From: Cryobacterium sp. SO1 | GTDB lineage: Bacteria; Actinomycetota; Actinomycetes; Actinomycetales; Microbacteriaceae | Direction: 5' to 3' | Length of the DNA stretch: 64,000 nt | NCBI RefSeq assembly: GCF_004210215.2 | Contig: NZ_CP067394.1 | Coordinates: forward strand, 2,232,001 to 2,296,000 | Shown here: positions 44,306 to 53,677 of the stretch, piece after piece | Numbering within the stretch: the stretch's first letter is position 1 | Layout of the letters: each line of letters opens with the position of its first letter | The notes under the pieces: generated by a model | What the model saw: the letters and a program-made list of their open reading frames with translations, nothing else | Databases searched by the model: none | Told to the model about the DNA's origin: nothing | Position numbers and translations under genes: made by a program

Positions 44306-46062
44306 GCGCCGCCGACGCTGTTCCGATGGCCGTGCCGGCGAACAGCCCGCTCGAGCCGGCGCTTCGCCTCCGGAATCTCTCGGTCGGGTTCGGCTCCCAG
44401 ACGGTGGTCCGCGGGGTGTCCCTGGAGCTCGCACCGGGCGAATGCCTGGCTATCGTCGGTGAGTCCGGGTCGGGCAAGAGCGTCACGGCGCGCAGCCTGC
44501 TGGGCCTCGCCGGTGCCGGTGCCCGGGTCAGCGCCGACGAACTCAGCCTGGCCGGCGAGGCGGTGCTCGGCCTCAGCGAGACCGCCTGGCGCCGACGCCG
44601 GGGCCGCGACGTGGGCCTGGTGCTGCAGGACGCTCTCGCGTCGCTCGACCCGCTGCGCCCGATCGCGCGGGAGATCGGTGATTCGCTGCGCCTGCACACG
44701 GAGCTCGACGATGCTGCCCGCAGCAGGCGGGTGCTCGAGGTCCTCGAAGCCGTCGGCCTGCCCCACCCTGAGCTCTATGCCGGCCGGCGGTCCGGGGAGC
44801 TCTCCGGCGGCCAGCGCCAGCGGGCGCTCATCGCGGCCGCGCTCGCCCTCGATCCCCCGCTGCTGATCGCCGACGAACCCACCACGGCGCTCGACGTCAC
44901 CGTGCAGGCCCAGGTGCTCGACCTGCTCGAGGAGATCCGCGACCGCGGAACCGCCATCCTGCTGATCAGTCACGACCTCGCCGTGGTCGGCCGCATCGCC
45001 GACCGGATCGCGGTCATGCACGACGGCCGGATCGTCGAGACCGGCCCGACGGCCGAGGTGCTCGGGCGCCCCACGCACCTGGAGACACGGCGGATGCTGG
45101 CCGCGGTTCCCGTGGACAAGCCGCGGGGATCCCGGCTGGTGCCCCCGCCCGAGCCTGGGCCGTCAGCGAGGTCGATCACCGTTCCGGGCATCCTGCGCGT
45201 GGCCGAGCGGCCGGTCGCGCCCGCCGCGATGGCGTTCGCCGGTGCCGTGGGCGCCGCTCCCGGCCCCGGCCTGGCCCTGGAAGGCGTCGGGCTGAACAAG
45301 ACCTTCCGTGGCCCGCACGGCACCGTGCAGCACGCGGTCGCTGACGTGTCCTTCAGCCTGCCGCACGGCCGCACCCTGGGTATCGTGGGCGAGTCCGGCT
45401 CGGGCAAGACCACCACAGCACGTCTCGCCCTGGCGCTCACCCCTGCGGACTCGGGTGAGGTGCGCCTGCTCGGCGAGCCGTGGAGCGCGCTGCCCGAGAA
45501 GGACCGACGGGCCCGTCGCCGTCTGGTGGGTGCCGTGTACCAGGATGTGCTCGCGTCCTTCGATCCCCGGCTGAGCGTGCGTGAGATCCTGCGTCACGCC
45601 GTCGCCCTGGCCGTCGACGTACCCCAACCACACGGGCGCGACGGCACTGCCCGCCGGGCCGGCGACGCCCGGGTGAGTGCGCTCCTGGACGATGTGGGCC
45701 TGTCGGCCGCCCTGCTCGATCGTCGACCGACCGATCTGTCGGGCGGGCAACGACAGCGGGTCGGCATCGCCCGCGCCCTGGCCTCCCGCCCGCAGATCCT
45801 GATCTGCGATGAACCGGTGTCCGCGCTCGACGTAAGCGTGCAGGCCCAGGTGCTCGACCTGCTCGACGAGCTGCAGCGCGAACTTTCGCTGAGCATGCTG
45901 TTCATCTCGCACGACCTGGGTGTGATCCAGCACGTCAGCGACCAGGTCGCCGTGATGCACGCGGGCCGCATCGTCGAGACGGGTTCGGCTGAGCAGGTTT
46001 TTGCGGCACCGGTGCATCCGTACACCCAGGCCTTGCTCGCGGCGGTGCCCCGGCTCGTCTGA
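44302..46062 (+). CDS. Peptide-type ABC transporter ATPase, fused DppD-DppF
   Basis: 586 residues holding two complete ATPase domains: Walker A GESGSGKSVTAR and GESGSGKTTTAR, signatures ELSGGQRQRALIAAAL and DLSGGQRQRVGIARAL, Walker B LLIADEPTTALD and ILICDEPVSALD. One polypeptide replaces the usual pair, so the operon is complete: binding protein, two permeases and both ATPases. Confidence 0.95.
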   Translation: MSAADAVPMAVPANSPLEPALRLRNLSVGFGSQTVVRGVSLELAPGECLAIVGESGSGKSVTARSLLGLAGAGARVSADELSLAGEAVLGLSETAWRRRRGRDVGLVLQDALASLDPLRPIAREIGDSLRLHTELDDAARSRRVLEVLEAVGLPHPELYAGRRSGELSGGQRQRALIAAALALDPPLLIADEPTTALDVTVQAQVLDLLEEIRDRGTAILLISHDLAVVGRIADRIAVMHDGRIVETGPTAEVLGRPTHLETRRMLAAVPVDKPRGSRLVPPPEPGPSARSITVPGILRVAERPVAPAAMAFAGAVGAAPGPGLALEGVGLNKTFRGPHGTVQHAVADVSFSLPHGRTLGIVGESGSGKTTTARLALALTPADSGEVRLLGEPWSALPEKDRRARRRLVGAVYQDVLASFDPRLSVREILRHAVALAVDVPQPHGRDGTARRAGDARVSALLDDVGLSAALLDRRPTDLSGGQRQRVGIARALASRPQILICDEPVSALDVSVQAQVLDLLDELQRELSLSMLFISHDLGVIQHVSDQVAVMHAGRIVETGSAEQVFAAPVHPYTQALLAAVPRLV

Positions 46063-46280
46063 TCCGGCTTCCTCCGATCCGGCTCATTCGAACAGGACCA
46101 GGCGAGCCGGGGACGGCGAGCAGGATCACCCGCCGCCGGCGACGACCTGATCGTTCACCAGCTGGGGCCGCAGCCCGGCAGGGAGTAGCCGGAGAGCCAC
46201 CTCGGGCTAACCCGGTAGTTGATCAGCAGAACGACGCTCGATGGTGGCGGCCAGGCGCGGCATCACTGCCGTCATCGGGC

Positions 46281-46778
46281 TCACTGGACCGACTTGGCGG
46301 CTTTGTGTGCATTCTGGGCACTCTCTGCCTTCGCTGCGGACTTCTGCGCCTTCCGGGTCCCCTTCCGCGCACTTTTCTGCGACGCGGGCTGTTTCCCCGT
46401 CGTGGTGGACTTCTTGGATCGTTCGACCGGCTGGGCGTCTAGTGTCACGGCGTCTGGGCGGGATGCCGGGCGGATGCTGCGCAGCACCATCTGCTCAGGA
46501 CAGACGGTGGAAAGGAAGTCGCCCACCGACACGGCGAGGCGGTCTCCCGCCAGCGCATAGAGGATGCGGTTGGCGTCGCGACGCTCGGTGACCAGGCCAG
46601 CGATCCTGAGGACCGACAGGTGCCGGGATATTGTGGGCCCGGTGGCCGGGAACCGTGCGGCGATCTCTCCCGCAGCCAACTCGCCGTCCTTCAAGTCCTG
46701 CAGGATCTGCCGACGGGTGGGATGCGCCAGGGCGGTGAAGACATCGCCAACGGCTTCGGTCGTGCTCGCAGCTTGCAT
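46281..46778 (-). CDS. ArsR-family regulator with lysine/alanine-rich tail
   Basis: 165 residues. The winged helix (ALAHPTRRQILQDLKDGELAAGEIAARF, GPTISRHLSVLRIAGLV) fills residues 1-90. The C-terminal 50 residues are a low-complexity Lys/Ala/Ser stretch like histone-H1-type tails of actinobacterial DNA-binding proteins. No metal-binding cysteine pair is evident. Three direct repeats lie just upstream. The preceding 46063-46280 holds nothing clear. Confidence 0.85.
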   Translation of the reverse strand: MQAASTTEAVGDVFTALAHPTRRQILQDLKDGELAAGEIAARFPATGPTISRHLSVLRIAGLVTERRDANRILYALAGDRLAVSVGDFLSTVCPEQMVLRSIRPASRPDAVTLDAQPVERSKKSTTTGKQPASQKSARKGTRKAQKSAAKAESAQNAHKAAKSVQ

Positions 46779-46788
46779 GTTCGCAATG

Positions 46789-46830
46789 TAGCACTCAAAC
46801 TAAATAGCACACAAGCTAATTAGCACACAA
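46789..46830. repeat. Three 16-bp-spaced direct repeats TAGCAC(T/A)CAA upstream of ArsR gene
   Basis: Copies at 46789-46798, 46805-46814 and 46821-46830. Between the second and third lies the palindrome GCTAATTAGC. They lie 10-52 bp from the ArsR start and are AT-rich, as expected for a promoter-operator. Confidence 0.65.
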
Positions 46831-46836
46831 ACAATT

Positions 46837-47046
46837 CTAGAGCACGGTGATCGTGGAGACCGGCGTGTGCGCATCTTCGTCTCGGCGATCGGCGCGGATG
46901 GCGATAGCGCTCCCCACCGAGGACCGGCCAAGTTGCCCGGAGTTGAAGCTGATCAGCGCGGCGAGCCGGACCACGACCGGCGCCGGCGCCGCCTCGAGGT
47001 GCCCGGCCGCCCGCACGGAGTGTTCCACGGTGCGCATCAGTAACAC
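46837..47046 (-). CDS. Hypothetical 69-residue protein
   Basis: An ORF with fairly natural composition, VRLAALISFNSGQLGRSSVG then AIRADRRDEDAHTPVSTITVL, but no recognised family and no clear ribosome-binding site. It could be the 3' remnant of a longer gene. The rest of the 47047-47257 gap has no gene. Confidence 0.3.
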   Translation of the reverse strand: MLLMRTVEHSVRAAGHLEAAPAPVVVRLAALISFNSGQLGRSSVGSAIAIRADRRDEDAHTPVSTITVL

Positions 47047-47257
47047 CTCGGGGATCTGTTCCTAGCTCGGGACGTGGCAGTAGAGCGAGGCCTGCCGGAT
47101 ACCCACAGGTCGGCTGGGCAGCCTCCCAAACAGGGCCCGGATCGGCCGTCCGAGGGGGTCCAGTGCGGCCTTCGGCGCAGAATCGGCTAGATTAGATCAG
47201 CACTACTGAAGGCACCTCACCATCGACACGGTGCCGCAGATATCGAATCGGAGAGTC

Positions 47258-49840
47258 ATGACCAGCGCCGACCGCGTTCCCGAAAAGCCTGCCCTCGAAG
47301 GGTTGGAAGCGAAATGGGAAACCAGCTGGGAGGCTCAGGGCACCTACCGCTTCGACCGTGCCGGCGCCACGAAGGAGTCGATCTTCTCGATCGACACTCC
47401 CCCGCCCACGGCGTCCGGCTCCCTGCATATCGGCCACGTCTTCAGCTACACGCACACCGACGTCGTCGCCCGGTTCCAACGTATGCGCGGCAAGAGCGTC
47501 TTCTACCCGATGGGCTGGGACGACAACGGCCTGCCCACCGAACGCCGGGTGCAGAACTTCTACGGGGTCCGTTGCGACCCGTCCCTGCCGTACACGGCGG
47601 ACTTCGTTCCTCCGTTCCAGGGTGGCGACGGCAAGAGCACCAAGGCCGCCGATCAGCTTCCCGTGAGCCGTCGTAACTTCATCGAGTTGTGTGAACGCCT
47701 TACCGTCGAGGACGAAAAGCAGTTCGAGGAACTCTGGCGCACCCTGGGCCTCAGCGTCGACTGGACCCAGAGCTACCGCACGATCGCGCCCGAATCGATC
47801 ACCGCGTCCCAGCTGGCCTTCGTCGGCAACGTCAACCGCGGCGAGGCGTACCAGGCGATGGCGCCCACCCTCTGGGACGTCACCTTCCGCACCGCCGTCG
47901 CCCAGGCCGAGCTTGAAGACAAGGAGATGCCGGCCGCGTATCACCGGGTCTCCTTCCACCAGCCGGATGGCGGAACCATCGAGATCGAGACCACGCGCCC
48001 TGAGCTCCTGGCTGCCTGCGTCGCCCTGGTGGCGCATCCGGATGACGACAGGTACAAGGAGTTCTTCGGCACGACGGTGCGCACGCCCGTGTTCGACGTC
48101 GAGATTCCCGTTCTCGCCCACCACCTCGCCCAGAAGGACAAGGGCTCGGGCATCGCGATGATCTGCACCTTCGGCGACGTGACCGACGTGGTCTGGTGGC
48201 GGGAACTCGACCTGCCCAACCGCGCGATCATGGGTTTCGACGGCCGCATCATCGCCGAGGCTCCCGACGTCATCGTGACACCGGCCGCACAGGCCGCCTA
48301 CGCCCAGCTCGCCGGCAAGACCGTCTTCTCGGCCAAGCAGGCCGTGGTCGAGCTGCTCCGCGAATCCGGCGACCTGATCGGTGACCCCAAGCCGATCGTG
48401 CACCAGGTCAAGTTCTTCGAAAAGGGTGACAAGCCGCTCGAAATCGTCTCCACCCGGCAGTGGTACATCCGCAACGGCGCCCGCGACGAGAAGCTGCGCG
48501 CCAGACTGATCGAACACGGCTCCGCCTTGCAGTGGCATCCTGAGTTCATGCGGGTGCGCTACGAGAACTGGGTCAATGGCCTGACCGGCGACTGGTTGGT
48601 GTCCCGACAGCGTTTCTTCGGGGTCCCCCTGCCCGTCTGGTACCCGCTCGACGCCGAGTCCAACCCCATCTTCGACCAGCCGATCATCGCCACCAGCGAC
48701 CTGCTTCCCGTCGACCCATCCTCCGACGTCGCTCCCGGCTACACAGCCGAGCAACGCGGCCAGGCCAACGGCTTCGTCGGCGAGGTCGACGTGATGGACA
48801 CCTGGGCGACGTCATCGCTGACCCCGCAGCTCGCCGGCGGCTGGGAGCGCGACCCCGAACTCTTCGACCTGGTCTACCCGTACTCGCTCCGCCCGCAGGG
48901 TCAGGACATCATCCGCACCTGGCTGTTCTCCACCCTGCTGCGCGCCGAGCTCGAGCACGGCGAATCGCCGTGGCAGCACGCCGCGCTGTCCGGTTTCATC
49001 GTGGACCCCGACCGCAAGAAGATGTCCAAGTCCAAGGGCAACGTGGTGACTCCGGCCGACGTGCTGGTTCAGCACGGTTCGGATGCCGTGCGGTACTGGG
49101 CTGCGTCGTCCCGCCTGGGCACGGATGCCGCCTTCGACCCGAAGAACCCCACCCAGATCAAGATCGGCCGCCGTCTGGCCATCAAGATTCTCAACGCCAG
49201 CAAGTTCATCCTCGGCTTCGCCGGCGATGACGCCGCCCCGGTCACCGAGCCCATCGACGCGAGCATGCTGGCCCGCCTCGACGTGGTTGTCGGCCAGGCC
49301 ACCGCGGCGTTCGAGGGCTACGACCACGCCCGCGCACTCGAGCTCACCGAGAGCTTCTTCTGGACGTTCTGCGACGACTACCTCGAACTGGTCAAGGAAC
49401 GCGCCTACGGCGAAGCCGGTCCGGAGCAGGCCTCGGCCGTTGCCGCGCTGCGCATCGCCCTGTCGACGTTGCTGCGCCTGTTCGCCCCGTTCGTGCCGTT
49501 CGCCACCGAGGAAGCCTGGTCCTGGTCGAACGACGGCTCGGTGCACCAGGCCCAGTGGCCCACCGCCTCCGGCGTGGCCGCGGATGCCGACAGCATCGCC
49601 CTGTTGGATCTGGCTAGCCGGGCGCTCACGGGCATCCGTCGCGCCAAAACCGACGCAAAAGCGTCACAGAAGTCTGCCGTCGAGTCCGCCACCATCGGCG
49701 GACCTGACGCAGAGGTGGCCCTGCTCGCCCAGGTCGCCGCCGACTTGAAAGCAGTAGGCCGGATCACCGACTTGACCTTCGTCAAAGCCGATGACTTGGT
49801 CGTAGCTGATATCGTGCTCGCCACGGTGTCGGAAATCTAA
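47258..49840 (+). CDS. valS: Valyl-tRNA synthetase
   Basis: 860 residues. HIGH motif in GSLHIGHVF (57-60), KMSKS in RKKMSKSKGN (about 590), editing domain between them. Start ATG 47258 follows GGAGAG; an upstream in-frame GTG at 47231 is less likely. I see no T-box in its leader. The C-terminal coiled-coil is short. Confidence 0.96.
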   Translation: MTSADRVPEKPALEGLEAKWETSWEAQGTYRFDRAGATKESIFSIDTPPPTASGSLHIGHVFSYTHTDVVARFQRMRGKSVFYPMGWDDNGLPTERRVQNFYGVRCDPSLPYTADFVPPFQGGDGKSTKAADQLPVSRRNFIELCERLTVEDEKQFEELWRTLGLSVDWTQSYRTIAPESITASQLAFVGNVNRGEAYQAMAPTLWDVTFRTAVAQAELEDKEMPAAYHRVSFHQPDGGTIEIETTRPELLAACVALVAHPDDDRYKEFFGTTVRTPVFDVEIPVLAHHLAQKDKGSGIAMICTFGDVTDVVWWRELDLPNRAIMGFDGRIIAEAPDVIVTPAAQAAYAQLAGKTVFSAKQAVVELLRESGDLIGDPKPIVHQVKFFEKGDKPLEIVSTRQWYIRNGARDEKLRARLIEHGSALQWHPEFMRVRYENWVNGLTGDWLVSRQRFFGVPLPVWYPLDAESNPIFDQPIIATSDLLPVDPSSDVAPGYTAEQRGQANGFVGEVDVMDTWATSSLTPQLAGGWERDPELFDLVYPYSLRPQGQDIIRTWLFSTLLRAELEHGESPWQHAALSGFIVDPDRKKMSKSKGNVVTPADVLVQHGSDAVRYWAASSRLGTDAAFDPKNPTQIKIGRRLAIKILNASKFILGFAGDDAAPVTEPIDASMLARLDVVVGQATAAFEGYDHARALELTESFFWTFCDDYLELVKERAYGEAGPEQASAVAALRIALSTLLRLFAPFVPFATEEAWSWSNDGSVHQAQWPTASGVAADADSIALLDLASRALTGIRRAKTDAKASQKSAVESATIGGPDAEVALLAQVAADLKAVGRITDLTFVKADDLVVADIVLATVSEI

Positions 49841-49851
49841 AGGAGAACCGC

Positions 49852-50298
49852 ATGTCAATCAAGGTCCGCCCGCTGGGCGATAAGGACTTCTTCCCGTGGC
49901 TCGGCCTCTTCGAAGGGTACAGCGAGCTGTCCAAGAGCGACCTGACCGATGAGAAGGCTCTGCGCGTGTGGAGCTGGATCATTGACAAGAACCATGATCT
50001 CGACGGCGCTGTCGCGGTCGACGACAACGGCGACTTCGTCGCCTTCACCCTGTACCGGGCCGTCCCCCGCACCCTCAGCGGCGACGTGGGACTCTTCATC
50101 GATGACCTGTACGTGACCCCCGACGCCGAAGAAGCCGGCGCCGGCCGGGACCTGATGGCCTTCGCGACCGAGTACGCCAAGGCGCACAACTACAGCAAGC
50201 TGCAGTGGACCACCGCTGCCGACAACGCCGCGGCCCAGAAGCTCTACGACGAGGTCGGCACCCGCACCAGCCTGGTCACCTACGAGGCAGAGGTCTAA
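49852..50298 (+). CDS. GNAT-family N-acetyltransferase
   Basis: 148 residues. LFIDDLYVTPDAEEAGAGRDLMAFATEYAK contains the acetyl-CoA loop, followed by WTTAADNAAAQKLYDEVGT. It starts 11 bp after valS with AAGGAGA as binding site and is probably co-transcribed. Widely conserved next to valS in this family; acceptor unknown. Confidence 0.88.
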   Translation: MSIKVRPLGDKDFFPWLGLFEGYSELSKSDLTDEKALRVWSWIIDKNHDLDGAVAVDDNGDFVAFTLYRAVPRTLSGDVGLFIDDLYVTPDAEEAGAGRDLMAFATEYAKAHNYSKLQWTTAADNAAAQKLYDEVGTRTSLVTYEAEV

Positions 50299-50300
50299 TC

Positions 50301-50567
50301 ATGCAGCTCGGAACCCGCTGGTCCCTCGGCGCAGAACCGCCCGCGGGCCTGCCCGAGGTCGTCGTCATCGCGCTGCAGGCCGTGGAGGGCGACCTCGCCG
50401 CCCTGCCGGATGACACCAGCGCCTGGCGGTGGACCCTGACCTGGCTCGAGGGCAACCCGGTCATCGAACTCGACGACGGCACCGTCATCAGGTTCGACCC
50501 GAAACAAGACAGCGCCACCATCACCCAGCCTGCCGTCGTGGTGGACGACGACGAGGACTGGATCTAA
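50301..50567 (+). CDS. Small conserved hypothetical protein (88 aa)
   Basis: Starts 2 bp after the GNAT stop: MQLGTRWSLGAEPPAGLPEVV, a Trp-rich middle (WRWTLTWLEG) and an acidic tail (VVVDDDEDWI). Looks like a small cytoplasmic beta-type domain. The tight spacing suggests a valS-GNAT operon. Function unknown. Confidence 0.7.
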   Translation: MQLGTRWSLGAEPPAGLPEVVVIALQAVEGDLAALPDDTSAWRWTLTWLEGNPVIELDDGTVIRFDPKQDSATITQPAVVVDDDEDWI

Positions 50568-50570
50568 AGA

Positions 50571-51404
50571 TCACCGGGTGGCGATGATCTCGCCGTGCGG
50601 GATGCCGAACCACGCGTCCGGGTCCTGAGCCCACTGGTGCCAGGCCGCGCCGATCTCGTGGAGGTCCGCCAGCCTGGCACCGGTCTCGATCGCCCGGGCG
50701 GCGAAGTCGGGTTCGGTGGCCCGCGCGGCCCAGGATTCCCCCCACCACTCCCGTTCGGCCGGCGACGCGAAGCACCAGATGGATGCGCTGCTTGTCACCT
50801 CATCGAAGCCCGCCTGCCGCGCCCACGCCTTGAGCGCCCGCCCGGCGTTCGGGTCGCCGCCGCCCTGCCCGTGCACCCGGCGGTACACCGACAACCAAGT
50901 GGCCAGCCCGGCAAGCCCCGGATACCAGGTCACACCGCCGTAGTCGGCGTCTCGGGCGGCCAGCACGCCGCCCGGTTTCAGCACCCGCCTCATCTCGCGG
51001 AGCGCCGCCACAGGGTTGTCGAGGTGCTGGAGCACCTGGTGGGCATGCACGATGTCCACCGACGCATCCGGTACCGGGATGGCGCAGGCGCCACCGACCA
51101 GGAAGCGCGCGTTCCTCACCCCGCCGTCGAACGCCAGGCCCGCCGCCTGCTCCACCATCTGGCGGGACGTGTCGATACCGAGCACCGTGCCCGGCGCGAC
51201 CCGGCGCGCCAGATCGATGGTGATGGTGCCCGGCCCGCACGTCACGTCGACGATGCTGAGCCCCGCGCGCAGCTGTGGCACCAGGTACGCGGCCGAGTTG
51301 GCCACGGTACGCCAGGTGAGCACCCGCGGAAGGTGCTCCCGGCCGGCCCCGGGTTCGTCTCGCGGTGCGGTTTCCTGACGCTCCGGGCTCTCAGTCATGC
51401 CCAC
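50571..51404 (-). CDS. SAM-dependent methyltransferase (UbiE/Methyltransf_11-like)
   Basis: 277 residues. Motif I VDVTCGPGTITIDLA, acidic end of strand 2 VLGIDTSRQMV and RVLKPGGVLAARDADYGG define a class I methyltransferase. Starts GTG 51404 or ATG 51398. Substrate unknown. Confidence 0.88.
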   Translation of the reverse strand: MGMTESPERQETAPRDEPGAGREHLPRVLTWRTVANSAAYLVPQLRAGLSIVDVTCGPGTITIDLARRVAPGTVLGIDTSRQMVEQAAGLAFDGGVRNARFLVGGACAIPVPDASVDIVHAHQVLQHLDNPVAALREMRRVLKPGGVLAARDADYGGVTWYPGLAGLATWLSVYRRVHGQGGGDPNAGRALKAWARQAGFDEVTSSASIWCFASPAEREWWGESWAARATEPDFAARAIETGARLADLHEIGAAWHQWAQDPDAWFGIPHGEIIATR

Positions 51405-51481
51405 ACCCTACGTCGCCGTCAGGGTCAACGCACCGGGCACTGCCCGGGCCGGTATCCCGACGGCGACACTAGGCTGGGGCG

Positions 51482-53527
51482 ATGGCCGACACCTTGAACC
51501 CGTTTCTCGCTCCCAGCACCCTGCCGTACCAGCTGCCGCCGTTCGCCGAGATCCGCAACGAGCACTATCGCCCGGCCTTCGACGCCGGCATGGCCGAACA
51601 GCTCGCCGAGGTCACCGCCATCACGGCGGATCCCACCGAACCGACCATCGAGAACACCCTCATCGCCCTGGAACGAAGCGGACAGGTTCTGCAACGCGTG
51701 GCCACGGTGTTCTTCTCCTTGAGCGCGTCAGACTCGACCGAGTTCGGCACGGCCCTCGAGGAGGAACTGGCGCCCAGACTCGCAGCGCACGCCGACGCCA
51801 TCCGGCTCGACCCGGCCCTCTACGCCCGGATCGCCGTCTTGCACCAGCGCCGTGCCGGCCTGGATCTCGACCCCGAGACCGCCTATCTGCTCGAGCGGTA
51901 TTACACCGAGTACACCCTCGCCGGTGCGGCACTCTCCGACGACGACAAGGTCGCCCTGCGCGACCTCAACATGCGCCTGTCCACCCTGACCACCAGGTTC
52001 GAGAAGAACCTGCTGGCCGACACCAACGCCCTGGCCCTGGTGCTCGACGACGTCAGCGAGCTGCACGGACTCGGCGAGGGCGAGATCTCCGCCGCCGCGG
52101 AGGCCGCCGCCGAACGTGGTCTCGCCGGCAAGTACGTCATCACCTTGGTGCTGCCCACCAGCCATCCCTACCTCGCGTCTCTCACCGACCGTGCGGTGCG
52201 CGAACGCCTGCTGACCGCCTCCAGGTCCCGGGGCATCCGCGGCGGCGAGTACGACAACCGCGAGCTGGTGCTCGAGATCACCCGGCTGCGCGCCCACCGT
52301 GCCCGGCTGCTGGGCTTCGGCAGCCATGCCGCATACGTCACGGCCGACGAAACGGCCAAGTCCCCCGAAGCCGTCGCCGGCATGCTGGACCGGCTCGCAC
52401 CGGCCGCGGCACGGAACGCCCAAGCCGAGCAGCAGGCGTTGCAGGACGCTGTGCGGGACTCCGGCGGCGACTTCGATCTGGCTGCCTGGGACTGGGCGTT
52501 CTACACCGAGCGAGTGCGCCAGTCCCGATTCGATGTCGACGCCAGCGCGATGCGTCCGTACTTCGAACTGGAACGGGTGCTGCACGATGGGGTGTTCTTC
52601 GCCGCCACCCGGCTCTACGGCGTCACCTTCACCGAGCGCCCCGACCTCACCGCCTGGAACCCCGAGGCCAGAGTCTTCGAGGTCGCCAACGAGGACGGCC
52701 CACCGGTCGGCCTGTACATCGCCGACTTCTACACCCGCGATGCCAAACGCGGCGGTGCCTGGATGAACGCCCTGGTGTCCCAGTCCACCCTGCTGGACAC
52801 CCCGACGATCGTCACCAACAACCTCAACCTGCCCAAGCCCGCCGCCGGCTCCCCCACGCTGCTCAGCTTCGACGAGGTGACCACCCTGTTCCACGAGTTC
52901 GGCCACGCTCTGCACGGCCTCTTCGCGGAGGTGACCTACCCGCGTTTCGCCGGCACCAATGTGTACCGGGACTTCGTCGAGTTCCCCAGCCAGGTCAACG
53001 AGATGTGGATGCTCTGGCCCGAGGTCCTGGCGAACTACGCCAGGCACTACCGCACCGGCGAAGCCATGCCCCAGGGGCTCGTCGACAGCATCCGTGAGTC
53101 GACGACGTTCAACGAGGGCTTCGGTACCAGCGAGTACCTGGCCGCGGCCCTGCTTGACCAGGCCTGGCACAGCATCAGCGCCGACGACTCGATCACGGAT
53201 GTGGCCGCGTTCGAAGCCGCCGCGTTGGCCGAGGTGGGCCTCGACAACCCGGTGGTGCCCACCCGGTACGCGAGCACCTACTTCGCGCACACGTTCTCCG
53301 GCGGCTACGACGCCGGCTACTACTCCTACATCTGGAGCGAGGTCCTCGACGCCGATACCGTGGCCTGGTTCACCGAGAACGGCGGCCTCACCCGGGCCAA
53401 CGGGGACAGGTTCCGCGACCGCCTGCTCGGTGTGGGCGGCAGCGTGGACCCGCTGGCCGCCTACCGGGACTTCCGCGGCCGTGACGCCCACATCCAGCCC
53501 CTGCTCGACCGCCGCGGGCTCAACTAG
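51482..53527 (+). CDS. M3-family metallopeptidase (oligopeptidase A/Dcp type)
   Basis: 681 residues. The zinc motif is TLFHEFGHALHG (HExxH, about 475), with the downstream FVEFPSQVNEMW glutamate motif and the C-terminal SGGYDAGYYSYIWSEVLDAD block. It degrades short peptides in the cytoplasm. Full length for the family. Confidence 0.94.
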   Translation: MADTLNPFLAPSTLPYQLPPFAEIRNEHYRPAFDAGMAEQLAEVTAITADPTEPTIENTLIALERSGQVLQRVATVFFSLSASDSTEFGTALEEELAPRLAAHADAIRLDPALYARIAVLHQRRAGLDLDPETAYLLERYYTEYTLAGAALSDDDKVALRDLNMRLSTLTTRFEKNLLADTNALALVLDDVSELHGLGEGEISAAAEAAAERGLAGKYVITLVLPTSHPYLASLTDRAVRERLLTASRSRGIRGGEYDNRELVLEITRLRAHRARLLGFGSHAAYVTADETAKSPEAVAGMLDRLAPAAARNAQAEQQALQDAVRDSGGDFDLAAWDWAFYTERVRQSRFDVDASAMRPYFELERVLHDGVFFAATRLYGVTFTERPDLTAWNPEARVFEVANEDGPPVGLYIADFYTRDAKRGGAWMNALVSQSTLLDTPTIVTNNLNLPKPAAGSPTLLSFDEVTTLFHEFGHALHGLFAEVTYPRFAGTNVYRDFVEFPSQVNEMWMLWPEVLANYARHYRTGEAMPQGLVDSIRESTTFNEGFGTSEYLAAALLDQAWHSISADDSITDVAAFEAAALAEVGLDNPVVPTRYASTYFAHTFSGGYDAGYYSYIWSEVLDADTVAWFTENGGLTRANGDRFRDRLLGVGGSVDPLAAYRDFRGRDAHIQPLLDRRGLN

Positions 53528-53531
53528 CCCG

Positions 53532-53591
53532 CTGTTCCCGGTGCGGACAACTGGTCCCGGTGTGCCGGGTGCAATTGTCCGGAACGGGCAC
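53532..53591. repeat. 60-bp near-palindromic dispersed repeat, copy 1
   Basis: The arms CGGACAA...TTGTCCG flank a central GGTCCCGGTGTGCCGGG. A second copy lies at 58424-58483. This copy is directly after the M3 peptidase gene and may double as its terminator. Confidence 0.8.
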
Positions 53592-53626
53592 GGTCGCCCA
53601 CTCCTGCCGCGTCCGTGAAGCGGAAA

Positions 53627-53651
53627 CGCCCCCACCGAGGAGGCGGGGGCG
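53627..53651 (-). terminator. Terminator hairpin after clpX
   Basis: CGCCCCC-A-CC pairs with GG-C-GGGGGCG around GAGGA, 27 bp from the clpX stop. Confidence 0.65.
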
Positions 53652-53677
53652 GTTCTGACCTGACGGCGCAAGTGTGG

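Noticed and set aside
47046..47257. T-box upstream of valS
   Set aside because: No GGTGG-ACCGCG T-box sequence is visible; only a short GGCACC/GGTGCC stem.
51397..53671. Long frames in other phases around the M3 peptidase
   Set aside because: HExxH and family blocks belong only to the 51482-53527 frame.
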